DNA of 64,000 nucleotides from an uncultured Helicobacteraceae bacterium (GTDB lineage Bacteria; Campylobacterota; Campylobacteria; Campylobacterales; Helicobacteraceae): NCBI GenBank assembly GCA_944323885.1, contig CALUUD010000002.1, positions 1 to 64,000 of the forward strand, read 5' to 3'. Shown piece by piece: positions 48,601 to 56,500 of this stretch (position 1 is its first letter; each line of letters starts with the position of its first letter). The notes under the pieces were generated by a model. It saw only the letters and a program-made list of their open reading frames with translations, ran no database searches and was not told where the DNA came from. The position numbers and the translations under genes were made by a program.

Positions 48601-49701
48601 ATGAAAAAAAATATTGCATTGATACCTGGAGATGGCATAGGAGTTGAGATTATGGTTCAAGCGCGCAATGTGCTTGAGAGAATTTCTACTCTTTATAATC
48701 ATCATTTTTATTTTGATGAATTACTTGTTGGAGGATGTGCTATTGATGCGTATGGAGATTGTTTGCCAAAGAGAAGCTTAGAATCTTGCAAAAATAGTGA
48801 TAGTATACTGCTTGGTGCCGTAGGTGGACCAAAATGGGATAATCAACCACATCATAATCGTCCAGAACATGCTCTTTTAACTCTTCGTAAGGAATTAGGA
48901 CTTTTTGCAAATATTAGACCAGCTAAACTTTTTGATGAATTGAAAGATTCTAGTCCATTAAAAAATAGTATTTTACAAAATGGAGTAGATTTTATTGTTG
49001 TTAGGGAGCTTGTAGGGGGATTATATTTTGGTGAACATAAGATTGAAGAAGTAGATGGAGAGAGAATAGGTTTTGATGTGATGAGTTATAGTGTATCGCA
49101 AATAGAAGCAATTGCGCGTGTGGCATTTGATATAGCTAGCTTGCGTAGAAAGAATGTAGTATCTGTAGATAAGGCAAATGTATTAAGTAGTTCTAAATTA
49201 TGGCGTGAGATTGTAGAATATGTATCTAGGGATTATAAGGATATTGCTCTTACCCATATGTATGTAGATAATGCCGCTATGCAGATTTGTCGTAATCCTA
49301 GTCAATTTGATGTAATTTTAACAGAGAATATGTTTGGTGATATTTTAAGTGATGAATCTAGTGTGATAGCAGGCACATTAGGTGTCCTTCCTTCTGCATC
49401 ACTTTCAAATATTAAAGATTTATGTAAAGAATCTAATCATAAATTTGGTATGTATGAACCAATACATGGTAGCGCACCAGATATTGCAATGCAAGATAAG
49501 GCAAATCCAATTGGTATGATTTTAAGTGCAGCAATGATGTTAGAACTTTCTTTTGGGTTAAAAAATGAAGCATTAGCCATACAGAATGCTGTATATAATA
49601 CATTGTCACAAGGTTATAGAACGGGTGATATTATGAGTGAAGGCAAAAAACTCATTGGTTGTAAAGAGATGGGCGAGATAATATGTAAAAATTTGGTTTA
49701 G
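48601..49701 (+). CDS. leuB: 3-isopropylmalate dehydrogenase
   Basis: NAD-dependent oxidative decarboxylase of 366 residues, the last enzyme specific to leucine synthesis. It begins IALIPGDGIGVEIM; the substrate-binding part has LLTLRKELGLFANIRPA and the family motif DVILTENMFGDILSDESSVI (two metal Asp), then EPIHGSAPDIA for NAD binding. It closes the leuACDB operon; the following 110 bp to the convergent transporter gene contain no strong terminator that I could find. Confidence 0.96.
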   Translation: MKKNIALIPGDGIGVEIMVQARNVLERISTLYNHHFYFDELLVGGCAIDAYGDCLPKRSLESCKNSDSILLGAVGGPKWDNQPHHNRPEHALLTLRKELGLFANIRPAKLFDELKDSSPLKNSILQNGVDFIVVRELVGGLYFGEHKIEEVDGERIGFDVMSYSVSQIEAIARVAFDIASLRRKNVVSVDKANVLSSSKLWREIVEYVSRDYKDIALTHMYVDNAAMQICRNPSQFDVILTENMFGDILSDESSVIAGTLGVLPSASLSNIKDLCKESNHKFGMYEPIHGSAPDIAMQDKANPIGMILSAAMMLELSFGLKNEALAIQNAVYNTLSQGYRTGDIMSEGKKLIGCKEMGEIICKNLV

Positions 49702-49811
49702 ATTAATATTGGTTATTTAGATTCTTAATTTATCCTAGAATGGATGGTTTATAGTTATGTTAATTTAATGCATAAATTATACTTAGATTCGTTATTTTAT
49801 AATTTTAATCT

Positions 49812-50129
49812 TTAGCTAAGTAATTTTAATCCTATGCTTGATATAATAATAAGAAATATAAAGAATAGTTTAATTAATGATTTAGATTCTTTAAAAAATA
49901 AAATACCAATTGCAACTCCACCACCTGCACCAATTCCAGTCCATATGGCATATGCTGTTCCCATAGGTATGTCACGCATAGCTAAGCTTAAAAATCCAAA
50001 GCTAAGCATAAATTGAAACATAATTGCTAATAAGAATATTTTTTGTTTTGTTATCACAAATTTTTTCATTGCAAACACCCCTGCTATTTCCATACATCCT
50101 GCTAAAACCAAGTATATCCATGCTAACAT
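49812..50129 (-). CDS. small multidrug resistance (SMR) family protein, second of a pair
   Basis: A 105-residue four-helix exporter subunit. The essential membrane Glu lies in LAGCMEIAGVFAMK (Glu14), and the family motif GTAYAIWTGIGAGGG lies in helix 3. It follows the other SMR gene by only 3 bp, so the two likely form a heterodimer like YkkCD or EbrAB. The WTGIG motif is also found in guanidinium exporters (Gdx). Substrate unknown. Confidence 0.88.
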   Translation of the reverse strand: MLAWIYLVLAGCMEIAGVFAMKKFVITKQKIFLLAIMFQFMLSFGFLSLAMRDIPMGTAYAIWTGIGAGGGVAIGILFFKESKSLIKLFFIFLIIISSIGLKLLS

Positions 50130-50132
50130 TTT

Positions 50133-50483
50133 TTAATTCACCTTTTTATCACTATGATTTAACTTGTTGATATCTTTTTTATCAGTAAGTTTTAGACCTA
50201 CTACTCCAATAAGTAAAATACAAATAAGCCCGATGCGTGCTATATTGAAACTTTCTCCAAAATATAACATCTCTGTTAATACTACACCTGCTGTTCCGAT
50301 ACCTACAAATACTGCATAAGCTACACTTACTTCAATACTTCTGCATGCTATAATCATAGCTGTAAATGAACATAAAATACCAATACCTGTAAGAATGTAT
50401 AGAAATAGGCTATCAGCATATTTTAGACCACTCACCCAAAATATTTCAATCATTCCACCAAGTATAATGAGTATCCACCCCAT
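50133..50483 (-). CDS. small multidrug resistance (SMR) family protein, first of a pair
   Basis: A 116-residue SMR subunit with four membrane helices and a charged C-terminal tail (DKKDINKLNHSDKKVN). The membrane Glu lies in GGMIEIFWVSGLKYA (about residue 13), and helix 3 has SVAYAVFVGIGTAG. The tail is longer than in its partner, and the two proteins differ enough to suggest opposite preferred membrane orientations. No riboswitch-like structure was seen in the 68 bp upstream. Confidence 0.88.
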   Translation of the reverse strand: MGWILIILGGMIEIFWVSGLKYADSLFLYILTGIGILCSFTAMIIACRSIEVSVAYAVFVGIGTAGVVLTEMLYFGESFNIARIGLICILLIGVVGLKLTDKKDINKLNHSDKKVN

Positions 50484-50551
50484 AGAATCTCCTAATGCAA
50501 TTAATATGTTTTTATTTATATTTGTTAGAGTTTATATTTTATCAAATGATT

Positions 50552-51463
50552 TTATTCAATAATATTGCGACTAAAATATCTATCAAGCCCATCAGCAAAG
50601 ATAGTGATAATTGTAGAGTTTTTAACTTCTTTTGCAAGTTTTAAACAACTTTGCAAACACGCACCAGATGAGATTCCAGCTAGAATCCCTTCTTTGCTAG
50701 CTAACATCTTTATTCCTTCATAAGCCTCTTTATCACTTATTTTATACACTCTATCAATTAATGAAATATCCATAATCTTTGGTATAAAAGTGTTTCCTAT
50801 TCCCTCAATTCGTGATTTTATATCTTGTTTATCTCCACCAATTATTGATCCTAGTGGATCGCATAGTATGGCTTGTATATTTTTATTTTTTTCTTTTAAG
50901 TATTTTGCTATTCCACTAAAGCTCCCTCCACTACCTGCACCACATACAAAGTAGTCAATTTTACCTTTTGTGTCTTTATATATTTCTTGTGCAGTGCTAA
51001 TATAATGCGCCATAGGATTATCAAAGTTTTCAAATTGTCTAAAAGCTATTGCTTCTGGCATAGAATCTAGCAATTCTTGCATTTTATCAATAGCACCTTG
51101 CATTCCTTTTTTTTCATCAGTATTGATTATATGTGCCCCTAAAGCTTTCATTAGGATTTGTTTTTCAATAGAAAAATTGCTAGGAATTATAAGTATAGCC
51201 CTACATCCTACTTCTATAGCACCAAGTGCTATTCCAAGCCCTGTATTTCCTGCTGTAGCTTCTATAATAGTTGTATTTTTATTGATTAGACCTTTTTCTT
51301 TTATTTTTTTTAAAATATATATCCCAATCCTATCTTTTATACTTCCTGTAGGATTAAAAAATTCACATTTTGCTAGTATTTTATTATTGTTTGGTATATC
51401 AATTTTATTTAGTGATATAAGCGGAGTATTGCCAATAAGCTCTGCTATGCTTTGATAAAGCAT
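50552..51463 (-). CDS. cysK: PLP-dependent cysteine/cystathionine beta-synthase
   Basis: Fold-type II PLP enzyme, 303 residues from the ATG at 51463, which has AAAGG seven bases upstream; an in-frame TTG 21 bp earlier lies inside metB. The PLP lysine is K43 (NPTGSIKDR), the phosphate loop TAGNTG is near 71-76 and GAGSGGS near 170. Paired with metB (TAA-C-ATG junction), it probably acts as O-acetylserine-dependent cystathionine beta-synthase (MccA) in reverse transsulfuration, as in H. pylori. A plain cysteine synthase is the alternative. Confidence 0.88.
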   Translation of the reverse strand: MLYQSIAELIGNTPLISLNKIDIPNNNKILAKCEFFNPTGSIKDRIGIYILKKIKEKGLINKNTTIIEATAGNTGLGIALGAIEVGCRAILIIPSNFSIEKQILMKALGAHIINTDEKKGMQGAIDKMQELLDSMPEAIAFRQFENFDNPMAHYISTAQEIYKDTKGKIDYFVCGAGSGGSFSGIAKYLKEKNKNIQAILCDPLGSIIGGDKQDIKSRIEGIGNTFIPKIMDISLIDRVYKISDKEAYEGIKMLASKEGILAGISSGACLQSCLKLAKEVKNSTIITIFADGLDRYFSRNIIE

Positions 51464-51464
51464 G

Positions 51465-52616
51465 TTATACCTTTGATTTTTCAATTGCTTGTGTTAAATC
51501 ACTTATTAAATCTTCAACATATTCAATGCCAACTGAAAGGCGAATTAAATTATCACTAATTCCTACCTTTTCTCTTATTTCTTTTGGGATAGATGCATGC
51601 GTCATAGATGCTGGATGGCAAAGTAAAGATTCTACACCTCCAAGACTTTCAGCAAGTGTAATGATATTTGTTGATTTGAAAAATACTCTATAATCATATC
51701 TATCTTCTAGCTCAAAACTCATCATGCCACCTCCACCTCTTGCTTGTGAGTTTTGCACTTCATATCCATCATCTGTTTTTAACCCTGGATAATAGACTTT
51801 TTTTATAGCTTTATGTGAACTTAAAAATGAAGCAATTTCTATAGTATTTTCACAATGACGCTGCATTCTAATGCCTAGGGTTTTTATTCCCCTTATAAGC
51901 AAAAAACTATCAAATGGTGCAAGTATTCCACCTATACTATTTTGCAAAAATGCAATTTTTTGAGCTAATTCATCATTGTTTAGCACAACAAGCCCTGCTA
52001 TTAAATCACTATGCCCACCAAGATATTTTGTTGCAGAGTGAATTACTATATCTATCCCAAAACTTAGTGGATTTTGTAAATATGGAGTCATAAATGTGTT
52101 ATCTACAATACTTATAATATTTTTAGATTTTGCGATTTTTGCTACTTTTTCTAATGAAGTAACACTCATAAGGGGATTTGCTGGAGTTTCAAGTAAAATA
52201 GCTCTTACTTCTTTTGTGATACTAGATTCTAAAAGCTTGCTATCACGCATATTAATAATAGAATATGAGATATTAAAATTTGAAAATACTTTATCAATGA
52301 TACGAAAAGTCCCACCATATACATTGTCAGATATAAGAATCTTATCTCCACTTTTAAAAAGACTTAATACTGTATTAATAGCTGCCATACCAGAAGCAAA
52401 TGCAAAACCATATTTTGCACCTTCTATTTCTGCAATAAGGCTTTCAATTCCATCACGAGTTGGGTTTTTTGTTCTAGAATATTCATAGCCTGTATTTTCT
52501 CCTAATGCTTTTTGTGCATATGTTGAAGTTTGATATATCGGAGTATTTACTGCTCCTGTTTTAGTATCTGTAGTTATTCCACCATGTATTAAAGTTGTAT
52601 CAAGTGTGCTTTTCAT
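51465..52616 (-). CDS. metB: cystathionine gamma-lyase/gamma-synthase
   Basis: Cys/Met-metabolism PLP enzyme of 383 residues. The PLP lysine is K197 in HSATKYLGGHSD; the NTPIYQTSTY start, the YSRTKNPTRD segment (46-55) and the DNTFMTPYLQ segment are family typical. With the downstream beta-synthase it probably forms the homocysteine-to-cysteine route (MccB); the same fold can run cystathionine gamma-synthesis. luxS, which accompanies this pair in H. pylori, is absent here. Confidence 0.9.
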   Translation of the reverse strand: MKSTLDTTLIHGGITTDTKTGAVNTPIYQTSTYAQKALGENTGYEYSRTKNPTRDGIESLIAEIEGAKYGFAFASGMAAINTVLSLFKSGDKILISDNVYGGTFRIIDKVFSNFNISYSIINMRDSKLLESSITKEVRAILLETPANPLMSVTSLEKVAKIAKSKNIISIVDNTFMTPYLQNPLSFGIDIVIHSATKYLGGHSDLIAGLVVLNNDELAQKIAFLQNSIGGILAPFDSFLLIRGIKTLGIRMQRHCENTIEIASFLSSHKAIKKVYYPGLKTDDGYEVQNSQARGGGGMMSFELEDRYDYRVFFKSTNIITLAESLGGVESLLCHPASMTHASIPKEIREKVGISDNLIRLSVGIEYVEDLISDLTQAIEKSKV

Positions 52617-52702
52617 AATGCTTCCTTTAAAATAATTTTAATTGTATAAAGTAGTTGCATTATATCGTAAGATATTATTATCATGATTTTGTACTTATTG
52701 GT

Positions 52703-53719
52703 TTAATATCTATTCCTTAACGCCCATTTAACCAATAAAACTAGCACTGGTACTTCTACAAGTGGTCCAATGATGGCCCCAAAGCTTTGGGGTGCAGTAA
52801 TACCAAAACTTGCAATACAAATTGCAATAGCAAGTTCAAAATTATTGCCACTTGCACTAAAAGAAATAGAGCAATTTTTTTCGTAATTGATTTTATTTTT
52901 TTGTGAAATAAACCAAGAGAGAAAAAACATACAAATAAAATATAAGATAAGTGGCAATGCAATCCGTAGTGCATCTAATGGTAATGCAAAAATTTGATCT
53001 GATTTATAAGAACACATCATAAAAATAGTAAAAAGTAAGGTTGCAATAGTAATTGGGCTAATAGCAGATAAAAACTTTGTTTCATACCAATTTAAGCCTT
53101 TTATTTTTATTAGAATAAGACGGCTCAAAAATCCTAAAATAAAAGGGATACCAAGATAAATAAAGACATTTGTGCTAATTGAATTTATACTAATATCTAG
53201 GGTAGAAGATTCTATTTTAATGCCAAGAATAGAAGGTAAAATATTAAGATAAAAATAAGCTAGGATTCCAAAAAATAGAATCTGAAAGATACTATTAAAT
53301 GCTACAAGTGCGCTTGTGTATTCTCTATTTGCTTTTGCTAAATCACTCCATACAACCACCATCGCCACACATCTAGCAAGTCCTATGATGATTATGCCTT
53401 GCATGTATTCAGGTTTATCTCTTAAAAAAATATATGCAAGTAAAAACATCAAAAAAGGTCCAACTATCCAATTTAAAAAAAGTGAAAAAGCTAGAATTTT
53501 TTTATCATCAAAGACTTGCAGCATCTTTGCATATTGAACTTTTGCAAGTGGTGGATACATCATTGCAAGCAGACAAAACACTAAAAGCATGTTTAGTGAG
53601 TTATATTCAAACATTGCCCAAAAAGCATTAATGTTTGGAAAAAAATAGCCAACTAACAATCCAGCTATAATCGCTAAAAAAATCCAAAGACTAAGAAATT
53701 TATCTACTATTCCTAACAT
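52703..53719 (-). CDS. acr3: arsenite efflux permease Acr3
   Basis: Ten-helix arsenite/H+ antiporter of 338 residues in the bile/arsenite/riboflavin transporter superfamily. The essential conserved Cys of Acr3 proteins is at 117 in IIGLARCVAMVVVWSDLA, and a conserved Glu lies in the APQSFGAIIGPLVEVPVLV motif near the C-terminus. Last gene of arsP-arsR-arsC-acr3; it overlaps arsC by 7 bp. It exports As(III) produced by ArsC. Confidence 0.95.
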   Translation of the reverse strand: MLGIVDKFLSLWIFLAIIAGLLVGYFFPNINAFWAMFEYNSLNMLLVFCLLAMMYPPLAKVQYAKMLQVFDDKKILAFSLFLNWIVGPFLMFLLAYIFLRDKPEYMQGIIIIGLARCVAMVVVWSDLAKANREYTSALVAFNSIFQILFFGILAYFYLNILPSILGIKIESSTLDISINSISTNVFIYLGIPFILGFLSRLILIKIKGLNWYETKFLSAISPITIATLLFTIFMMCSYKSDQIFALPLDALRIALPLILYFICMFFLSWFISQKNKINYEKNCSISFSASGNNFELAIAICIASFGITAPQSFGAIIGPLVEVPVLVLLVKWALRNRY

Positions 53720-54135
53720 ATAAAATCCTTAAGTGAGTTTGTTTTTATAGACTGCAGTAAGGTATTCAATTTAGAATCTAAGCTTTTGATGGTTTGTTTA
53801 AATATTTCATCATCACTGCCACTTGGATCATCCAAACCAAAATCATAATAATACTTTGTCTTGAGATTAGGACAAGCTACATTGCATCCCATGCTTACAG
53901 CTATATCTATATCATTTGGCAATGTCTCTATAAGCTTTGCATAATGATCTTTCATATCGATACTATAAAGCTCTTTAATCATTCTTATGGCTTGCTGATT
54001 TACTCCTTTTGAAATATCGCTCCCTGCAGAAAAAAACTCTACATCCAATCCCAAAGCTTTTGCTTTATGTCTAGCTATTGCTTCTGCCATTTGAGATCTG
54101 CAACTATTATGGATACAAATAAAAGCAATCTTCAT
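53713..54135 (-). CDS. arsC: arsenate reductase, low-molecular-weight phosphatase type
   Basis: Reduces arsenate to arsenite using thioredoxin. The 140-residue protein has the P-loop CIHNSCRSQ with C7, C12 and R13, and the redox relay pair C84/C88 in SMGCNVACP, followed by the DFGLDDPSG general-acid motif. This is the thioredoxin-coupled class (S. aureus pI258 type), not the glutaredoxin class. The start overlaps the arsR stop by 1 bp. Confidence 0.94.
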   Translation of the reverse strand: MKIAFICIHNSCRSQMAEAIARHKAKALGLDVEFFSAGSDISKGVNQQAIRMIKELYSIDMKDHYAKLIETLPNDIDIAVSMGCNVACPNLKTKYYYDFGLDDPSGSDDEIFKQTIKSLDSKLNTLLQSIKTNSLKDFIC

Positions 54136-54461
54136 TACATTTCCTTATTGCAAGTAATGTGTTGTAATGGCGGTAATGATATTTGAAGTTCTTGTATAGC
54201 TTTTAGGCATTCTGTGTGAAATACAGAGAGATTCTCATTGATACCATAATATGCCCAGGTGCCTTTGCGTTTTACATATAAAAATCCACAGTCTTTTAGT
54301 ATCTTTAAATGTCTTGAAAGGCGAGATTGTTTTAAATTAAGTATATTTTGCAAATCACATACACAAAGCTCACCATTAGCTTTTAAAAATGCTAGGATTA
54401 GGATTCTAGTTTCATCATTAAGAGCACCAATTAGATTAAGAAAAACATTTATTCTATCCAT
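54135..54461 (-). CDS. arsR: arsenic-responsive repressor ArsR
   Basis: SmtB/ArsR winged-helix repressor, 108 residues from the ATG at 54461 (AAGGT upstream; the frame opens 36 bp earlier within arsP). The metalloid site is the CVC pair (C33, C35) in ELCVCDLQ, immediately before the recognition helix LKQSRLSRHLKILKDCG, which is the classical ArsR arrangement. It should bind the palindrome at 55497-55522 and be released by As(III). Confidence 0.94.
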   Translation of the reverse strand: MDRINVFLNLIGALNDETRILILAFLKANGELCVCDLQNILNLKQSRLSRHLKILKDCGFLYVKRKGTWAYYGINENLSVFHTECLKAIQELQISLPPLQHITCNKEM

Positions 54462-54471
54462 TTTATTACCT

Positions 54472-55461
54472 TTATATGAGATACATAATGCTACCAAAGC
54501 CTATAGCAATAAGAAGAATTAAACTAATAAAAATTGCTAAAAACCTAATTGTAAATATACTTTTTAAAAGAATAAGTTCTGGTAAAGAGCATCCTGCGCC
54601 AGCTATCAAGAAACTAAAGACTACGCTTTTATTTACACCTGCTTCAAGCAATACCAAGCCAATAGGTATAATGGCTTCAACTCTAATATATAGCAAGATT
54701 CCAATAAATGCTGCAAAAATCACACTCAAAAATCCAAAACCATTTAAGTAGTTTTGGATAAACTCTTGTGGTACAAATCCATGAATAAAAGCACCTATAC
54801 TCATACCTATGACAATATATGGAATGAGTTTTTTGTAATCTCTTAGACTTTGATAAAAGAGATTTTTAATATATACACTTTTTATTTCATTACAGCAGCT
54901 TTGTTTTGAAGTTTTGCTATTGCAGTATTTATCTGTTTGTGGTCTTGTAATACTAAATGAAGCAAGTTTATTAGGTTTATTAGTGATATAAAAAGATTTA
55001 GATTTTATGCTTATAGAATCTTTTTTAAAATCATCTTTTAACAATTTTTTTGAATTTAGTGTTTGCATCAAAATTGAGATTATAAAAATTGTAATGCAGA
55101 GGATGATTACATATGTTAGAGTGATTTTAAGTCCAAAAGTTAAGAATAGCATCACAATAATGATTGGATTGATAAGAGGTGAGGTAAAAAGATAAGCAAT
55201 GCAAACACCAAAAGCTACATTTGCTTTAAGTAGTGCTTGAAGTAAAGGTATAGTAGAGCAAGAGCAAAAAGGTGTAAGAGCACCAATCATAATAGATTTT
55301 ATGTAGCTTGTGTATGAGTTTTTGTTTAAATGTTTTTGAAATATATTTTTATATTTATGATTGACTGCGCTGACAATTGCAGAAATAAATATAAACAATA
55401 AAGATAATTCAATGAAGTATATAATGAAGAATTTTATAGATTCTAGCAATTTAATATCCAT
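54472..55461 (-). CDS. arsP: ArsP-type permease (organoarsenical efflux)
   Basis: DUF318/YraQ-family permease of 329 residues with about eight membrane segments in two halves. The family signature FCSCSTIPLLQALLKAN lies near 62-78, with its mirror SFLIAGAGCSLPELILLK near the C-terminus. The cytosolic linker has a Cys cluster (YCNSKTSKQSCC, about 178-190) that could bind trivalent arsenic. First gene of the same four-gene order arsP-arsR-arsC-acr3 described in Campylobacter jejuni, where ArsP exports methylated and aromatic arsenicals. The ATG has AAGGA upstream. Confidence 0.92.
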   Translation of the reverse strand: MDIKLLESIKFFIIYFIELSLLFIFISAIVSAVNHKYKNIFQKHLNKNSYTSYIKSIMIGALTPFCSCSTIPLLQALLKANVAFGVCIAYLFTSPLINPIIIVMLFLTFGLKITLTYVIILCITIFIISILMQTLNSKKLLKDDFKKDSISIKSKSFYITNKPNKLASFSITRPQTDKYCNSKTSKQSCCNEIKSVYIKNLFYQSLRDYKKLIPYIVIGMSIGAFIHGFVPQEFIQNYLNGFGFLSVIFAAFIGILLYIRVEAIIPIGLVLLEAGVNKSVVFSFLIAGAGCSLPELILLKSIFTIRFLAIFISLILLIAIGFGSIMYLI

Positions 55462-55496
55462 TTGTATTCCTTGAAAAATATTTAATATATAAAATC

Positions 55497-55549
55497 AATA
55501 TATCAATATATATTGATATATTATAATAAAATCTCATCACTTATGTAAA
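55497..55549 (-). promoter_or_regulatory. ars operon promoter with a 26-bp palindromic operator
   Basis: On the minus strand TTTACA (55544-55549), 18 bases, TATAAT (55520-55525). A perfect 26-bp palindrome (55497-55522, core TATCAATATATATTGATA) begins inside the -10 and continues towards arsP, 36 bp before its start. The half-site ATCAATAT occurs again directly alongside (55494-55501). Layout and position fit ArsR repression. Confidence 0.82.
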
Positions 55550-55690
55550 TAAAAAACATTAATCTAGATGACAAGCTATAAAGCAGTATTTACAAATGCA
55601 TAGCATCAAAATGATCGAAAAAATATGATAAATTTCATAAAATTTTGGTTATGAATTTAAATAATTTTGATTTATAATTCCAATTTTATA

Positions 55691-55718
55691 TATCAATTAA
55701 ATAATACTTTAATTGATA
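55691..55718. repeat. 11-bp perfect inverted repeat
   Basis: TATCAATTAAA and TTTAATTGATA around a 6-nt loop. It may be part of the end of the DUF2147 transcript, or a distal protein site, since TATCAAT is also the ars operator half-site. Confidence 0.5.
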
Positions 55719-55741
55719 GTTTAGATAATTTTTATAGATTG

Positions 55742-55769
55742 ATAACAAGAATACTTAATATCTTGTTAT
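55742..55769 (-). terminator. possible terminator hairpin after the DUF2147 gene
   Basis: ATAACAAGA (55742-55750) pairs with TCTTGTTAT (55761-55769), with a 10-nt loop, about 50 bp after the stop. No U-tract follows on the minus strand, so it is a weak candidate. Confidence 0.35.
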
Positions 55770-55820
55770 ATTTTAATTGTTTGGTTTAAATAAAATCTTA
55801 CCATACCTAAATGCTAAACC

Positions 55821-56285
55821 TTATTCCATTATTTCAATTTTATTGATATCAATTCTTCTATCTTCGTATTTAGATGCTTCTTTGTTATCTAGTTTTTCCC
55901 AAATAAATGTTGGGCCAAATAGTACATCAACTTTAATTTCTAAAGTATTATTATTTGTGGATACTTTTATTGGATATGTTTTGCCTTTTTCAAAGCTATA
56001 AATTTCTCCAGTGCATTTTGATTCATTGCATTCTATGTTTATAAATACACTTCCACGAATAGGTCTGTTTTGCAGCTTTTTATCTGGATTTTTTGTATCT
56101 AAATTATTGTTTATTCCATCAGTAGTGGCAAACCCAAAGCCATAAAATTTATTGTTTTTTTCAAAAATTTCAACGATACTTTGCTTGTTATTAGAATCTT
56201 TTGGTAGAAGATATATGCCAGAAATATCATTGGCAAATACAAAAACCGAGTTTATTATAAAGTAAATAAAAATTTTAAGTCTCAT
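55821..56285 (-). CDS. secreted DUF2147 protein
   Basis: A 154-residue exported protein from the ATG at 56285 (AAAGGAG upstream; the frame opens 18 bp earlier). A signal peptide covers about 1-18. The mature part is DUF2147-like: ISGIYLLPKD at the start, a central I-C-x-G region (CNESKCTGEIYSF, two Cys) and the lipocalin-like end GPTFIWEKL. Function of this family is not established; it is a small periplasmic beta protein. The gene is divergent from the aldo/keto reductase operon. Confidence 0.8.
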   Translation of the reverse strand: MRLKIFIYFIINSVFVFANDISGIYLLPKDSNNKQSIVEIFEKNNKFYGFGFATTDGINNNLDTKNPDKKLQNRPIRGSVFINIECNESKCTGEIYSFEKGKTYPIKVSTNNNTLEIKVDVLFGPTFIWEKLDNKEASKYEDRRIDINKIEIME

Positions 56286-56393
56286 TAAATTCTCCTTTGA
56301 CACTCATTATGTATGCTTAATTTTTGTTAAGACTTGATTATATAAATTTATTATTTTTATTTTGAAATTTTGCTGTTAAAAAAGTTTTATTAT

Positions 56394-56438
56394 GTTACAT
56401 TTAATAATATATTCATATGGTAACTATTATAATGTTAC
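56394..56438. promoter_or_regulatory. GTTAC/GTAAC repeat cluster in a divergent promoter
   Basis: GTTAC at 56394-56398, GTAAC at 56420-56424 and GTTAC at 56434-56438. The last two form an inverted repeat with a 9-base spacer that contains TATAAT (56428-56433) and, on the other strand, another TATAAT. This looks like a repressor operator sitting on the promoters of both the DUF2147 gene and the reductase operon. No regulator gene is adjacent. Confidence 0.5.
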
Positions 56439-56500
56439 GCATGTAGTAGTATTTTACTTCAACTATATAAGATTATAAAAATTTAACTTTAGGGATTTTT

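Larger units (their letters stand above)
55462..55820. other. 359-bp gap: ars control region and two hairpins
   Basis: The left part holds the ars promoter and operator (55497-55549). The right part, downstream of the DUF2147 gene, holds two perfect inverted repeats (55691-55718 and 55742-55769). Between them I see only A/T-rich DNA and no ORF worth calling. Confidence 0.6.
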
